In this document: positions 1 to 11,200 of the stretch, in pieces
Layout of the letters: the number at the start of each line of letters is the position of its first letter
Numbering within the stretch: the first letter of the stretch is position 1
Source: Paulinella micropora
Taxonomy: Eukaryota; Cercozoa; Imbricatea; Euglyphida
Length of the DNA: 64,000 nucleotides
Assembly: GCA_009731375.1 (NCBI GenBank)
Contig: BJOX01000105.1
Coordinates: forward strand, 127,504-191,503
Direction: 5' to 3'
Position numbers and translations under genes: made by a program
Notes under the pieces: model-generated
The model's database searches: none
What the model was told of the DNA's origin: nothing
Seen by the model: only the letters and a program-made list of their open reading frames with translations

Positions 1-177
1 TCCTGCCAATTGCTGAGCCAAAAGGCCATGTGCATCCAGTCCTCCATTCCATAAGGAAAGTCTCCACACCAATCGGTGGAATAAAGGAAGTGACGGCATA
101 GAACATTACTCTAGGAGCTTTATACTAATCAGCCCATGGAAAGAGACCGATGGCCTATGTACTTCCTAATAATAATA
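1..177. repeat. Dispersed repeat R1, segment A copy
   Basis: A non-coding block that ends in an (ATA)n microsatellite. A near-identical copy lies at 30563-30733 after an assembly gap. No coding potential or known family is recognised. It is the first part of a long stretch (segment A) that is duplicated as segment B, so it marks the left limit of the visible duplication. Confidence 0.75.
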
Positions 178-210
178 ATGATAATAATAATAATAATAAT
201 AATCTTCCTC

Positions 211-611
211 TAAGGCATACTGATGCAGCTGATGGCACGATCCGTTTCCGGACATGAGCCTCCATGCCCTTGTTCGAGGTGCTCCATCCCCACCTAGTAA
301 GTCTCTCGACTGATTATAGGGGCTACCGATGGAGCTCCTGAGGGCAAGACTACACTAAGCCGAGGTTATTCCGCAGTCCCAACAACCTCTTGCAAAACGT
401 TGCCGCATGTGCAAGTGTACACCAAGCATGGTTGCTAGAACTACCTCAAAACCCCACCCATAACAATTTGGTATCCGCTGGGTCCACGGGCTATCAACCG
501 GCATAGCGGAGTTTAAGATCTTCGACAGGCGCCCAACGACCCTGCTCCCCAGCATCATCCACCAAATGGTTTTGAGTTGGCATCACAGTTTAACGCCGTA
601 AGGCCATTGGG

Positions 612-616
<5 letters not shown>
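211..616 (+). repeat. SINE-like repeat R2 inserted in an ATA microsatellite
   Basis: About 400 bp bounded on both sides by (ATA)n. Segment B has only continuous ATA repeat at the equivalent place (about 30735-30895), so this looks like an insertion private to copy A. Related sequence occurs at 30245-30408 (same strand) and 49409-49698 (opposite strand), again flanked by ATA/TTA repeats. A TGTTCGAGG stretch near 270 resembles part of a polymerase III B box, but no clear A box is seen. The last ~185 bp are not found in the other copies. Confidence 0.6.
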
Positions 617-687
<71 letters not shown>

Positions 688-700
688 TTAGAAATAACAA

Positions 701-766
<66 letters not shown>

Positions 767-783
767 CAGCAGCAGCAGTAGCA
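617..783. repeat. (ATA)n and (GTA)n microsatellites
   Basis: Pure trinucleotide runs, ATA then GTA, ending in a short GCA run. The same order is present in segment B near 30735-30970. Any open frames across it are low-complexity artefacts. Confidence 0.9.
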
Positions 784-844
784 ATAGAAATATCACTGCT
801 GCTGTTAAATTTCTCTTGTTGCTATGCTGCCGCTGCTACTGCTA

Positions 845-871
845 CACACACACACACACTCACTCACTCAC

Positions 872-924
<53 letters not shown>

Positions 925-939
925 GTCTCTCTCTCTCAC

Positions 940-970
<31 letters not shown>

Positions 971-999
971 GTCTCTCTCTCTCTCTCTGTCTCTCTGTC

Positions 1000-1030
<31 letters not shown>

Positions 1031-1162
1031 GTCTCTCTGTCTCTCTCTGTCTGTCTCTCTGCTGCACACACAAACACACACACATACACACTCACTCACT
1101 CACTCACTCTCTCTCTCTCTCTATTTCTTTCTTTCTTTCTCTCTCTCTCTCGCTCTCTCTCG

Positions 1163-1230
<68 letters not shown>

Positions 1231-1239
1231 GTCTGTCTG

Positions 1240-1329
<90 letters not shown>

Positions 1330-1354
1330 TCTATCTCTCTCTCTCTCTCTTACA

Positions 1355-1404
<50 letters not shown>
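845..1404. repeat. Compound (CA)n-(TC)n-(TG)n-(GA)n microsatellite
   Basis: Over 500 bp of dinucleotide repeat, mostly TC with interspersed TGTC units. It starts with CA and ends with TG then GA. The matching block in segment B (31035-31238) is less than half as long, so the tract has expanded or contracted between copies. Long open frames here give only Ser-Leu or Arg-Glu repeats and are not genes. Confidence 0.9.
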
Positions 1405-1406
<2 letters not shown>

Positions 1407-1743
1407 TTGCTACCCAACCATCAGTAGATTACCTCGTTGACTTGAGTGTAGTAGGACGCATCTGCGAACACGGCTGTGCGAGGACCCACCGCCTAGTGTT
1501 TGATTATCTAATGACTGTAATATTCATATTATCATTTTAAATAGATACCATATTTCGACATTGTTTCTTATTAGCATGATAATATTTGTATAGATGTCAT
1601 ACTTCGACAATTTTTGTTATGAGTATGATAATCTAGCAAACATAGCTCCTAGGCGTGTATACCGATGCATGCATAGATAAATAGGCGGACATGCAGACAG
1701 TAGAGGTAGGGTAGCAGGTACGTCAGCAGGTACGTCAGCATAA

Positions 1744-1790
<47 letters not shown>

Positions 1791-1795
1791 TCTGA

Positions 1796-1828
<33 letters not shown>

Positions 1829-1868
1829 CAGATAGATAGATAGATAGATAGATAGATAGGTAGATAGG

Positions 1869-1935
<67 letters not shown>

Positions 1936-2065
1936 GTAAGAGTAAGGTAGGTGGGGTCGTGAGAGCAGAGAAGAGGTGTTTAGTGTATCGACCATAGCGA
2001 CGGGGATGACATGCTCGATGGCGGTGACTATGTACAGTGTGTCGTCCTTCTGCTTAAGGCTAGCG
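1405..2065. repeat. Segment A single-copy stretch with (GATA)n
   Basis: Positions 1405-1740 are ordinary AT-rich sequence with no recognisable gene. Positions 1740-1935 are a GATA tetranucleotide repeat. The whole stretch matches 31239-31860 in segment B closely. Confidence 0.7.
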
Positions 2066-2165
2066 CCCTGTGGAAGGTGGTGTGTGTGATGTGTGTGATG
2101 TGTGTGTGTGTGCGTGATGTGTGATGTGGGTGTGTGTTGTTGTGTGTTGTTGTTGTTATTGTTGC

Positions 2166-2203
<38 letters not shown>

Positions 2204-2600
2204 GTGTGTATGTGTATGTGTGTGTGTGTGTGTGTCTTGTTGCTGTTGCTGTTGCTCTTGTTGTTGTTGCTGTTGTCGTTGTTGTCATCATCGTCGACGT
2301 TGTTGTTGTTGTTATTGTTGTCGGTCGTTGTTGTTGTTGTTGTTGTTGTTGTTGTTGCTGTGTGTGTGTGTGTGTGTGTTCGTCCTTCTGCTTACAGCTT
2401 AGTGACCTCTGGAAGGCGGCATCGGCGTTGCGCGAACCTGCATGCCATCAATCAAGCAACCAACCAAACACACACACACACACACACACACATGCACACA
2501 CACACACTGCAACGTTCCCCACTTTTGAAAAAAAATCTCAACAACAATAACATCAACAGCAGCAGCAACAACAACAACAACAAACTATGACTAGATGAAC
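2066..2600. repeat. (TG)n, (TTG)n and (CA)n microsatellites
   Basis: TG runs, then TTG with CTG interruptions, then a CA run at about 2468-2508. The equivalent part of segment B is 31870-32420. No gene is seen. Confidence 0.8.
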
Positions 2601-2613
2601 GCAGAGGTGAGGC

Positions 2614-2617
2614 AGAC
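2614..2617. other. Empty insertion site (AGAC) of the 9.3-kb transposon
   Basis: Here the sequence runs uninterrupted through a single AGAC. In segment B the same flanks are separated by the 9.3-kb transposon at 32448-41760, with AGAC on both sides (32444-32447 and 41761-41764). Segment A is therefore the pre-insertion allele or paralogue. Confidence 0.85.
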
Positions 2618-2799
2618 CATCTACTAGAACCATCAGCTTCTTTCCATTAACTTTCTTTTCTTCTTCCTTCGGTTGGCTGTCCGCCATGATGCTTTTTTCG
2701 TGATCGATGTCGATTGAAATATCTATCGATATGAATAAAATGTTGGTGCATCACCACAATGCCCACCAGCACTACCACCGACATGATGCTGATGACGAC

Positions 2800-3270
2800 G
2801 ATAACGACGACGACGACGACGATCATAATGATGATGATGATGATGATATGATGATGATGATGATGATGATGATCATCATCATCATCATCATCATCAAGAA
2901 CAACAACAGCAGCAGCATCAGCAGCAGCAGCAACAACAAACAGCTAACCACGAGAAGAAGAAGAAGAAGAAGAAGAAGAAGAAGAAGAAGAAGAAGAAGA
3001 AGAAGAAGAAGAAGAAGAAGAAAAGAAGAAGAAGAAGAAGGGAAGAAGAAGAAGAAGAAGAAGAAGAAGAAGAAGAAGAAGAATTGTTGTTGTCGTTGCT
3101 GCTGCTGTTGCTGTTACTGCTGATGCTGTTGTAATTGTTGTTGTTGTTGATGATTATGTTGTTGTTGTTGTTGTTGTTGTTGTTGCTATTGTTGTTGTTG
3201 TTGTTGTTGCTGTTGATGATGATGATCATGAGTTGCTGTTGCTACTGCTACTGCTGCTGCTGCTGTTGTT

Positions 3271-3315
<45 letters not shown>

Positions 3316-3657
3316 GCTGTTGCTGTTGCTGCTGTGGCTGCTGTGGCTGCTGCTGCTGCTGTTGTGTTGTTGTTGTTGTTGTTCTTGATGATGATGATGA
3401 TAATGATGATGATGATGATGATGATGTTGATGATGATGATGATGATGATGTTGTTGTTGATGTTGTTGTTGTTATTGTTGTTGTTGTTATTATTTTTGTT
3501 GTTGTTTTGTTGTTGTTGTTTTGTTGTTGTTGTTTTGTTGTTGTTGTTTTGTTGTTGTTGTTTTGTTGTTTTGTTGAAGTTGTTGTTGTTGTTGTTGTTT
3601 TGTTGCTGTTGTTGTTGTTTTGTTGTTGTTGTTGTTGTTGTTGTTGTTATTGTTGTT

Positions 3658-3694
<37 letters not shown>

Positions 3695-3728
3695 TGTTGC
3701 TGTTGTTTTGTTGCTGTTGTTTTGTTGC

Positions 3729-3768
<40 letters not shown>

Positions 3769-3898
3769 GCTGTTGCTGCTGCTATTGTTGTTGTTTTGTT
3801 GTTGTTTTGTTGTTGTTGTTGCTGCTGCTGCTGCTATTGTTGTTGTTTTGTTGTTGTTGTTGTTGTTGCTGCTGCTGCTGTTGTTGTTGTTGTTGTTG

Positions 3899-3932
<34 letters not shown>

Positions 3933-4109
3933 GCTGTTGCTGTTGCTGATGATGATGACGATGACGATGATGACGATGATGATGACGACGAGATGATGGT
4001 GATGATATGAATGATGATGATGCTGCTGCTGATGCTGATGAGATGATGATGAGATGATGATGATGATGATGATGATGATGGTGATGGCGATGGTGATGCG
4101 GTGATGGTG

Positions 4110-4141
<32 letters not shown>

Positions 4142-4200
4142 GATGATGATGAAGAAGAAGATGATGAAGACGATGATGATGATGATGATGATGATGATGA
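2800..4200. repeat. Long trinucleotide repeat complex (GAT, AAG, TTG, GAT)
   Basis: Successive runs of GAT/ATC, AAG, TTG with CTG interruptions, and GAT. The TTG part spans roughly 3085-3940 here but only about 42232-42455 in segment B, so this copy is about four times longer. Open frames in it encode only homopolymer-like proteins (poly-Leu, Cys, Val, Asn, Ser) and should be ignored. Confidence 0.85.
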
Positions 4201-4769
4201 AGCCTGGGAGAGGAGGTGGTTGGTACACGATAACAAAACAGGGACAAAAACAAAGAAAACTGGGCAAAAGTTGCAATCAATAGATAATCTATGATACGAC
4301 AGAAATGAAAAAAAAATAGTACAGAATCCAAGCAAGAGAAAAGGGAGGAAGAGCAGCACGACAGACAACAAACGAGAGTAGAGCGAAAAAGGTCAGTAGT
4401 TGCTGTAGTTTAAACAGCAGAGGACACTGCTGGGATTGTGTTTTTTCCTTTCCCTCTTCATGCTCCAGAGTTGTGTTTGGACAGTCTCAAACAAACCCAA
4501 AGCCCCACGTGACATATTTGAACATGTGCTGAGTTGTTTTTGTGGTTGGCATTGGCATGCGGTGGTCAAAATTTTTAATGAGATCTAATAGGGCTGACAT
4601 AGTATCATGTAGAAATATTTGCCAGCGATACAGTCAACTTTTCACATACTTTTTATGTAAAGTGCTTTGTTTTGCCCGCACATTGCTCGATGCAGCGCAT
4701 TTGCATTCGAGTTTGCGAACGACAAAAATAGTCATGCGTTAGATAGGTGCACTGTCTGGCGAGTCGTGT
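4201..4769. other. Unique flank left of element 1
   Basis: Non-repetitive AT-rich sequence without a convincing gene. It matches 42690-43252 in segment B almost base for base, and this identifies the insertion point of element 1. Confidence 0.6.
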
Positions 4770-4775
4770 GAATAG
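4770..4775. other. Left target-site duplication of element 1 (GAATAG)
   Basis: GAATAG directly precedes the terminal repeat. The same six bases follow the right terminal repeat at 24674-24679 and occur once at the empty site at 43253-43258. Six-base duplications are characteristic of Polinton/Maverick integration by a retrovirus-type integrase. Confidence 0.92.
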
Positions 4776-4868
4776 AGTAGTATAGGGTGCCACTTCGGCA
4801 CACTTTTTCAATACATACCACCCGCCACCAGAGACACACACCGGCCGGCCCGCCGGACAAAATGGCAA
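4776..4868 (+). repeat. Left terminal inverted repeat of element 1
   Basis: Starts AGTAGTATAGGG and matches the reverse complement of 24580-24673 with about one substitution and one single-base gap. The inner part is GC-rich (CCGGCCGGCCCG) and ends near GGCAA. A closely similar repeat starts element 2 at 43516. The 5' AG start agrees with Polintons. Confidence 0.93.
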
Positions 4869-5172
4869 TGAATATTATTCATACATTTCAGTTTCGTAAA
4901 ATAATAGAAAAAATAACAATAAGGAATTAAGAAAAAAGAAATCACAGACAGCAGTCACCAAAACAGAATTTTTCGAAATAACCACTTCGGCCCACGACAA
5001 AATAAAAAGGCAATGTGCAAATAATAAGGAAATGAGCCCGTGACCAAAACATTGATGAATGTACTAAAAAATCAACCTACAGATTTCATCGCCGTTTCTG
5101 CTTCCTTTTTTTCCAACCAAAAATCATAATTTCGTGTTTTTTGGTTCGTGAAAGTGGAGGCTGGTATTCTTT

Positions 5173-5627
5173 TTGCAAATGTCGGACAGTGACGAAAATA
5201 CACAAGATGGTGATCGTGTCATTATTGATTGGCACGATAGATATAAAAATAAAAACGAAACAAAAGTAAATCGTGATAAAATAGCAACGGAGAATCGCTT
5301 ACAGCTTCTCCAAACAAAAAGAGATGCATTAGATAATGAAATTGCGGAATTGGAATATAGTTTGAGTGCTATAAATGAAAGATTGGAAGTAGTAATTGAA
5401 AATAAAAGAAAAAAGGAAGCTAGTAGTGCTCTAAAAAGGAAGAGAGCGGAAGAAGAAGAAAGAGGAAGAAAGAACAAAAGCTTTTTGATACTTGGATGAT
5501 AGCTAGGAGACAGCCTCTAAGTGTGAATGAGGAAATTTAAGCTAGAAAAAAAATAGACTCTGGTTCTTCTTTTGATGAAGTGATTGAAGAATATAATAAA
5601 CACTGTAAAAGAATAAAAACTAATTAA
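5173..5627 (+). pseudogene. Charged coiled-coil protein, frameshifted
   Basis: The first frame (5173-5499; a second ATG at 5179) encodes an acidic N-terminus followed by a long Lys/Glu-rich helix with heptad-like Leu/Ile spacing. Near 5465-5480 the coding signal moves to another frame and continues to about 5627, interrupted by an in-frame TAA near 5537. The C-terminal part resembles that of the gene at 43912-44398 in element 2, which occupies the same position just inside the terminal repeat. No known family is recognised. The fixed position next to the terminus might suggest a role at element ends, but that is inference. Confidence 0.55.
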
Positions 5628-5672
5628 TATTAATTATGGTAACAACCACTAATGCCCCTTAACACACAGGGC

Positions 5673-5680
5673 TTTATAAG
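5673..5680 (+). promoter_or_regulatory. TATA-like box upstream of the spliced gene
   Basis: TTTATAAG lies about 85 bases before the ATG at 5761. In element 2 TATATAAAG sits about 80 bases before the orthologous ATG at 44487. The conserved spacing supports a host-type TATA promoter for this gene. Confidence 0.4.
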
Positions 5681-5760
5681 TAGTGTGTATATATTTTATC
5701 CAAAAAAAATTGGGCGAAAGCCCTCCATAATTCAAAGAAATTTATCTTATGTGCTTGTAG

Positions 5761-6261
5761 ATGGCTGAGCAGCAACCTCCTGCTGAGCAGCAACCTCCTG
5801 CTGCTGACCCTGCTATTGAAGTAATCATTTTTATTTTTGTTTCATTATTTACCTGCTGTATGATTATTTAGGAGCTGGCAGAAGGTGTTCAGGCGGTTAA
5901 CGTGAATGTGCCACGAGAATTAGGAGGCAGGCTCGCTGGTCGGAAGAAGGGCGCAAAAAAAGGAAGACGAAAAGCTGGAACTCCAAACGAGCCAAGAAGG
6001 CTCGCAAATGATTATTTTGCTACCATAAACAAATAAGAAGGAACCGTTATCGTTTTTGCTGATGCAAAAGAGGGCAGAGTGTTTACTCCTGGATGGGGAT
6101 GCAAATCCAATCCCAAAACAGCCGAACTATATGTTGTAGCTTACACTGATGGTTCATACGCTCTTTTCAGAAAGTGTGCTAACATTCACCCTATTTCAAA
6201 CAACCACGAAATGGTTATCAAATCAGCATACAAAGCAGAGTTTAATGCTGGTGTTGAATAA
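5761..6261 (+). pseudogene. Small spliced basic/acidic protein with an in-frame stop
   Basis: Exon 1 is 5761-5820 (Gln/Pro/Ala-rich). A 51-bp GT..AG intron follows (5821-5871), then exon 2 (5872-6261). Exon 2 has a Lys/Arg-rich stretch followed by a globular C-terminus with a YVVAYTDGSY motif. A TAA at 6034-6036 interrupts the frame, which otherwise stays open to 6261. The orthologue in element 2 (44487-45049) has no such stop but has one extra intron. The intron position and the 51-bp size of intron 1 are the same in both. Function unknown; the basic stretch would fit nucleic-acid binding (inference). Confidence 0.65.
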
Positions 6262-6323
6262 AATAGAAAATGATTGGTGAAAAACTTATTTAATGACTGA
6301 GCTTCCGGTATTAAATCAATAAC

Positions 6324-7357
6324 TTATAAATCAAGTATTTCTTTTTTCTTTCTAATCCTGTCACTACTAAGGATATTTTCTGGTTTTATATCTAATGACT
6401 TTAATAAGTGACTAGTCTTCTTTTCTTTAGTTGCTTCCTTAACTTTGTCAGCTAGTTGAGGTTTAACTTCTTCCGGTTGTTGTTCTTTCATTTTGGACTT
6501 TAATAATTGTTGAGGACTTGCTATTTCATCTGAATTTAGAATAAACTTAAAACCTTTCCTGCCTTTTACTGTATATACTTTCTTTGAGTATTGAACATCG
6601 CCTTTACTAAAAACAGTTCTTTCTAGTTCTTTTCTGACTGTTGAGCCCTTAGGAAATATATTAATAAGACCAGCTCTATATATTTCTTGATCGTTTTCTT
6701 TTTGCCCTCATAGACTTCCATAGGTGTGGCTTTTATTGTATTATGGTATGTATTATTATAATTATAAACAATTTCATAAATGTAAGGAACCCAAATAAAA
6801 TTATCATTAACTTCCCACATAAAATTTAAATCGTTCCTTATTGTTCTAATAAATCTATCTACTATGCCCATAGTTCGGTGGTCGCCAACTTCGTTCGTTG
6901 TGTGTTGAATTCCGTTGTCTTTAAAGTATTCAGCGACTTGTCCTTTATATTCACTGCCGTTGTCGGACGTAATCTTTTTAGGTTTAGGCATTTTCTTTAA
7001 TCCTTCTAATACTTCACTGGTTGTTTTATGTTTGATCGGTTCAATCCAACCACGACGATAATAAACATCAATCATTACTAAACCAAAATTGTAGTTTTTG
7101 TTTCCTTTCTTAGTAGCTATTTTAGACATATCCATTAAGTCAATAAACACTTGGCTTAATGGTTCTGGTTCAGGAGCTAGTATAGTATTCCATTTTTTAG
7201 GGTTCTTAGGTTGATGGTGTATTTCAGAGGCCTCTTCAATTTTCTGTTTTTCAAGTTCTTCTTCATCTCGTGAAGACTCCGCCTCCACACCTCCAGTTTC
7301 AGTATTTTGTGTATTTCCTGTATCGCCTACTGCGATAGCTGTATGCTTATGGTCCAT
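6324..7357 (-). pseudogene. RVE (retrovirus-type) integrase with a frame change before its C-terminal domain
   Basis: The main frame (7357-6623, 244 aa) has a charged N-terminus of ~75 residues and then the integrase core: first Asp in FIDLMDM, second Asp in SDNGSEYKG, and third acidic position in GIVDRF about 34 residues later. The third residue is Asp rather than the usual Glu. The frame ends at 6623, but the -1 frame continues from about 6655 to 6324 with a basic chromodomain/SH3-like tail. Element 2 switches frame at exactly the same place. The enzyme would insert the element and create the 6-bp target duplication. In this copy the junction heptamer reads ATATTTC, which is not a canonical slippery site. 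No N-terminal zinc-binding domain is seen. Confidence 0.85.
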
Positions 7358-7384
7358 TGCTATATGCGACTAAAATAGGAAGGT

Positions 7385-7425
7385 AGTTTATCAAAATATA
7401 TAAAAGAGTAAATAATAAGTCGTGC
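7385..7425 (-). promoter_or_regulatory. Conserved AT-rich upstream region of the integrase gene
   Basis: An AT-rich block with a TATATAAAAG core lies ~40 bases upstream of the integrase start. The block, including its AATAATAAGTCGTGCA continuation, is almost unchanged at 46140-46180 in front of the element 2 integrase, while neighbouring bases differ. It is a likely promoter; the orientation is uncertain because the core is nearly palindromic. Confidence 0.4.
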
Positions 7426-7440
7426 ATAAAGTTATATGTT

Positions 7441-7473
7441 GAAAGATTAAAAAAATCTTTCAGCAAAACTTGG
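7441..7473. promoter_or_regulatory. Hairpin plus CAAAACTTGG cassette
   Basis: GAAAGATT and AATCTTTC form a perfect 8-bp stem with an all-A loop (7441-7461), followed by CAAAACTTGG. The same arrangement, with a different stem (GAAACTTTT), is found at 12914-12943 and 46191-46220. Read on the minus strand the stem is T-rich and would follow the gene at 7495-7998. Confidence 0.45.
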
Positions 7474-7477
7474 GTTT

Positions 7478-7495
7478 GTAAGGGCTTGCCCTTAC
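7478..7495. terminator. Perfect palindrome with TT loop at a gene 3' end
   Basis: GTAAGGGC-TT-GCCCTTAC is an 8-bp perfect stem with a 2-base loop that overlaps the stop codon of the minus-strand gene at 7495-7998. A one-base variant is at 46226-46243 in element 2. It may be a terminator or mRNA 3'-end structure (inference). Confidence 0.45.
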
Positions 7496-7998
7496 TAAAA
7501 CTTTAAAAATATCTTAGATGTATCATTACTTTCTTTTTTTGGTTTCTCGGGTTGTTGATTATAAACATTAACTGATATGTTTGATTTCTTACCTTTACCC
7601 TTTTTAGGTTGAGGCTGTTCCTCTTCTTCCTCTTCTTCACTTTCGCTTTCGCTATCATCGCTTTCTTCTAATTCAGGCAGTTTCTTTTTTACCGCTTTCT
7701 TCGCCTTCTTCTGCTTAGTCTTTAATTTCATACCCGCAACCCGTCGGGCAACAATATCAACAAAGTCGTGCTCCACTTCCTCATCGCTTTCACTGCTCTC
7801 CTCACTTTTCTCATCATCCCTACCATCAATCATATCCTTAGCCAACTGCTTCTTAGTAATGTGGTCCATCTGTTCGTCTTCGTTCATCTCTTTCACGTTT
7901 TTAGCCTCTTCCTCCGCTAGCAATTCCTTAGCCCTTTCAATCTTCCTTTGCTTAGCATGTTTCTTCTTAGCCTCCCAACCCTTTTCAAGGTTCTTCAT
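7495..7998 (-). CDS. Highly charged Lys/Glu/Ser-rich protein
   Basis: 167 codons, intact. The N-terminal half is Lys/Glu-rich and probably helical. The middle alternates acidic Ser/Asp/Glu tracts with basic tracts, and one tract near residue 125 is almost all Glu. The C-terminus is basic then polar. No domain is recognised. It lies between integrase and fiber genes on the integrase strand. In element 2 its position is where the element is cut off, so no orthologue is visible. Composition suggests a nucleic-acid or histone-binding tail protein, without proof. Confidence 0.6.
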   Translation of the reverse strand: MKNLEKGWEAKKKHAKQRKIERAKELLAEEEAKNVKEMNEDEQMDHITKKQLAKDMIDGRDDEKSEESSESDEEVEHDFVDIVARRVAGMKLKTKQKKAKKAVKKKLPELEESDDSESESEEEEEEEQPQPKKGKGKKSNISVNVYNQQPEKPKKESNDTSKIFLKF

Positions 7999-8072
7999 CC
8001 AACCTCTCTATTCCCTCTTGGCATTTTATGACTTGTTTATATTATTATACAAAATAATATTATTTAGTTTTT

Positions 8073-8214
8073 ATTAATAAACAATTTCTTAACAAATATA
8101 ATACTTCCACGGGTTTTGGTTCAATGAGTCAATTCAAAAGTTTATTAATAAACAATTTCTTAACAAATATAATACTTCCACGGGTTTTGGTTCAATGAGT
8201 CAATTCAAAAGTTT
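8073..8214 (+). repeat. 71-bp tandem duplication across the fiber gene start
   Basis: Two copies, 71 bp apart, each containing the AT-rich leader, a start codon (8124 and 8195) and the first codons of the fiber protein. Translation from the first ATG soon meets a stop, while the second opens the gene. The leader with the true start therefore appears twice. Confidence 0.85.
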
Positions 8215-11200
8215 ATTAGGCCTTAATGAGTTGGCTGTTGATAGTCTAAATATACTTAACTTAGACTTAACGAACACAAATATTATCGGCTTAAACACGG
8301 ATAGAGTGCCAGAAGATGCTGACCCCGTGAATCTTTATTATACGAATGCGCGATTGACCCACGACAGGCTACCAAAAGCACGGCCGATATCGCAGAAGGA
8401 AGCCGTTTACACTATACTGAACAACGGGTTTCAAATAATGCTGATGTATATGCCTCAACTCAACATCGTTCTAATACGTCCAATCCGCACCAAACCAGCC
8501 TTTATAATTTGATAGATACAAACATATTCGCACAAGCAAGCGAACAATACTTAACATATAACGATGTGGATGGTAAATGGAGGAATACCGCCCTCGGTTC
8601 AATTGATACACTTTCAGATGTGATTATAACGGCACCAATAGCGATGAATAGTTATCTCACATATAATTCAATAAACTGGGTAAATAAATCATTTCCGATA
8701 AATGTTGATGAATTCGGTAATATTAGTATGGGATGGAATTTGAATATAACGGGAGTTAATTTACTAAATACCAAAGATGTTGATACTTGGATAACAGAGC
8801 AAGAGGCGAATAATGATAAAGTGTCAGCGGATGGTTCGATTAATACACACAGCGATGTGTTAATTACAGGCACACCAGCTGATAATCAACTGCTAATATA
8901 CAGCACAGGTCAATGGAGAAATACGACTTCTCCTTTTCTTAGATTAGACGGCACAGCCAGTATGACGGGGGCACTAAATATGAACAACCAAAACATTATA
9001 AATGTTAATTTACTAAACACCAAAGATGTTGATGAATGAATATTTGAGCATAATGATAATAATGATAAAGTTTCAGCAGCTGGAAGTATAGATAGCCACA
9101 GCGATGTGACGATAACAGGCTTCCCCGCAGATAATCAATTACTCATTTATAGCACGGGGCAATGGAGAAGCACCACACCACCCTTTCTTAGATTAGACGG
9201 CACTGCTAGTATGACGGGAGGACTAAATATGGGTGGTTATGCTATTTCTGGGGCTTCTACATATAATGGAATTAATCTCGCCACTCTTGTAGTTGATGGT
9301 TCGGTGGTTAAACTAACAGGAGACCAAACCATAGCAGGAATTAAAACATTTAGCAGTATAATAAATGCACGTGCGGGTCTTGATATGAAAAGCCAAAGCA
9401 TAACAAATGTAAATCTTGCTGATGGTGTGGATGTTTCAGTTCTTGATACTTCGGTGGTTAAACTAACAGGAGACCAAACCATAGCAGGAAATAAAGTATT
9501 TACATCAACTTTAGAAGTAAGTGGTTCATCCAATCCTACTATTTTTGATGGTATTGGAATGGCCTTTGATACAAAAATAGGAATGATTGCAGCACAAAAA
9601 ACAGCAACAGCGACTTGGTATCCGATACAAATAACTGGTTCGTATGTAGAGTTCTATTCAGGTAATACTTTAATTATAACCGCAACTGGAACAACATTAA
9701 GTTTGAATAACAACAAAATAACAAACTTGGCAGACCCTTCCGCTTCAACAGATGGAGCAAATAAAAGTTGTGTTGATACAAAAGAAGGGCAAAATGTGAA
9801 ACTAACAGGAAACCAAACCATAGCAGGAATTAAGACATATAGCAGTGGTGTTGAAATTACTGGAAATTCAATCAATTCAACAACAAAAGGCACATTCATT
9901 GTTTTCAATTCTACCAGTAATATTGGGTCAATTGCTAGTTTGGATATGAAAACTGCAACATATTACAACTTTGAAATTTCTGTGAAAAAAATAAGTTTTA
10001 TTATTGACGGGACGATTGTTTCGTGGTTTAATGCTACTGGCTTAAATTGTAATAGAAGTCGGATTGTTAATCTAGGAGCACCACAAAATGCGAATGAAGC
10101 TGTAAATAGACAATATCTGGATGACAATTGTGTGAAACTAACAGGAGACCAAACAATAACAGGAATTAAACATTCAACGGGACGAGCACTACGATAAAAT
10201 ATCTAACTTTAACACAAACGGCTGATTTTAATAATCAAGAAATCATTAATGGTGGAAATATAACATATAATGGGGCGAGGATATTAAACCCAAATGGAGG
10301 AGATATATTCTTTTCGCAGACAACTGGTGATTATCAATATTTCTTATTTTCTCTAAATACTGCTACAAGTGGAACCGCAAACCAAAGAGGTTATGTATTT
10401 ACGAATGTAGCATTTGATGTAAAAGGAGCAGGTCTTTATATTTCAAAACTTTTGGATAATAAAAGTGCTTCATCTGACATTGTCCGTTTTAACAATGCTG
10501 GGGGTATGCGATTTTATGGTGCCTTAGATATGAACTCAAACAACATAACAAATGGTGGAACAATAACAAGAACATCAATCACTTCAAATGCGGGGATATC
10601 AACAACAACATTGACAACAAGTGGCTTACTAACCGCAAGTGCGGGGATTACATACACTGGCACACTAACATCAGTAACGAATGCCAGTGGGGCGAAAATA
10701 GGAATTCAGGGACTAACAGACGGAACAAATGCAAAAGGAATATTTCTATGGGATACCACCAATACAAGTTGGGGAATTTATGCGGCATCTGGTGGAGGTG
10801 GAAACACTAGAAGTTTGGCAAATGCTTTGGCTGTTTCAGGAAATGATTTTAGTTCATATAGTTTTCGTTTTAGGGTTGCTAATGATGCTACGTTGGGTTT
10901 TATATGGGAGAATTCAGGAGAGCAACTATTAATGTCATTGAATGGCGCAAACGGAACTTTATGGACAAAAGGATTGATAACGGCTATTGCGGGGATATCA
11001 ACAACAACATTGACAACGAGCGACAAAATAACAACAGCATCAGGCAAACCAATAATCATAGGAAACACAACAAAAGGAATAGGAACAACAGGAGGCTTAT
11101 AATTGTATGGGACTTTTAATAATAATACAACTGGAGCACATTTGCAGGCTATTACAACAGAAGATATTTATCCTACTTTTCAACTAACTAATTTAAGTCA

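Noticed and set aside
816-1540. Long Ser/Leu-rich open frames
   Set aside because: They are translations of TC and CA dinucleotide repeats; composition follows the repeat and they vary in length between segments A and B.
2707-4371. Poly-Asn, poly-Cys, poly-Leu and poly-Asp proteins
   Set aside because: Trinucleotide repeat translations in several frames and both strands without any non-repetitive domain.
9237-9908. Minus-strand open frames within the fiber gene
   Set aside because: Antisense shadows of the Thr/Ser-rich repeats; no independent start context or homology signs.
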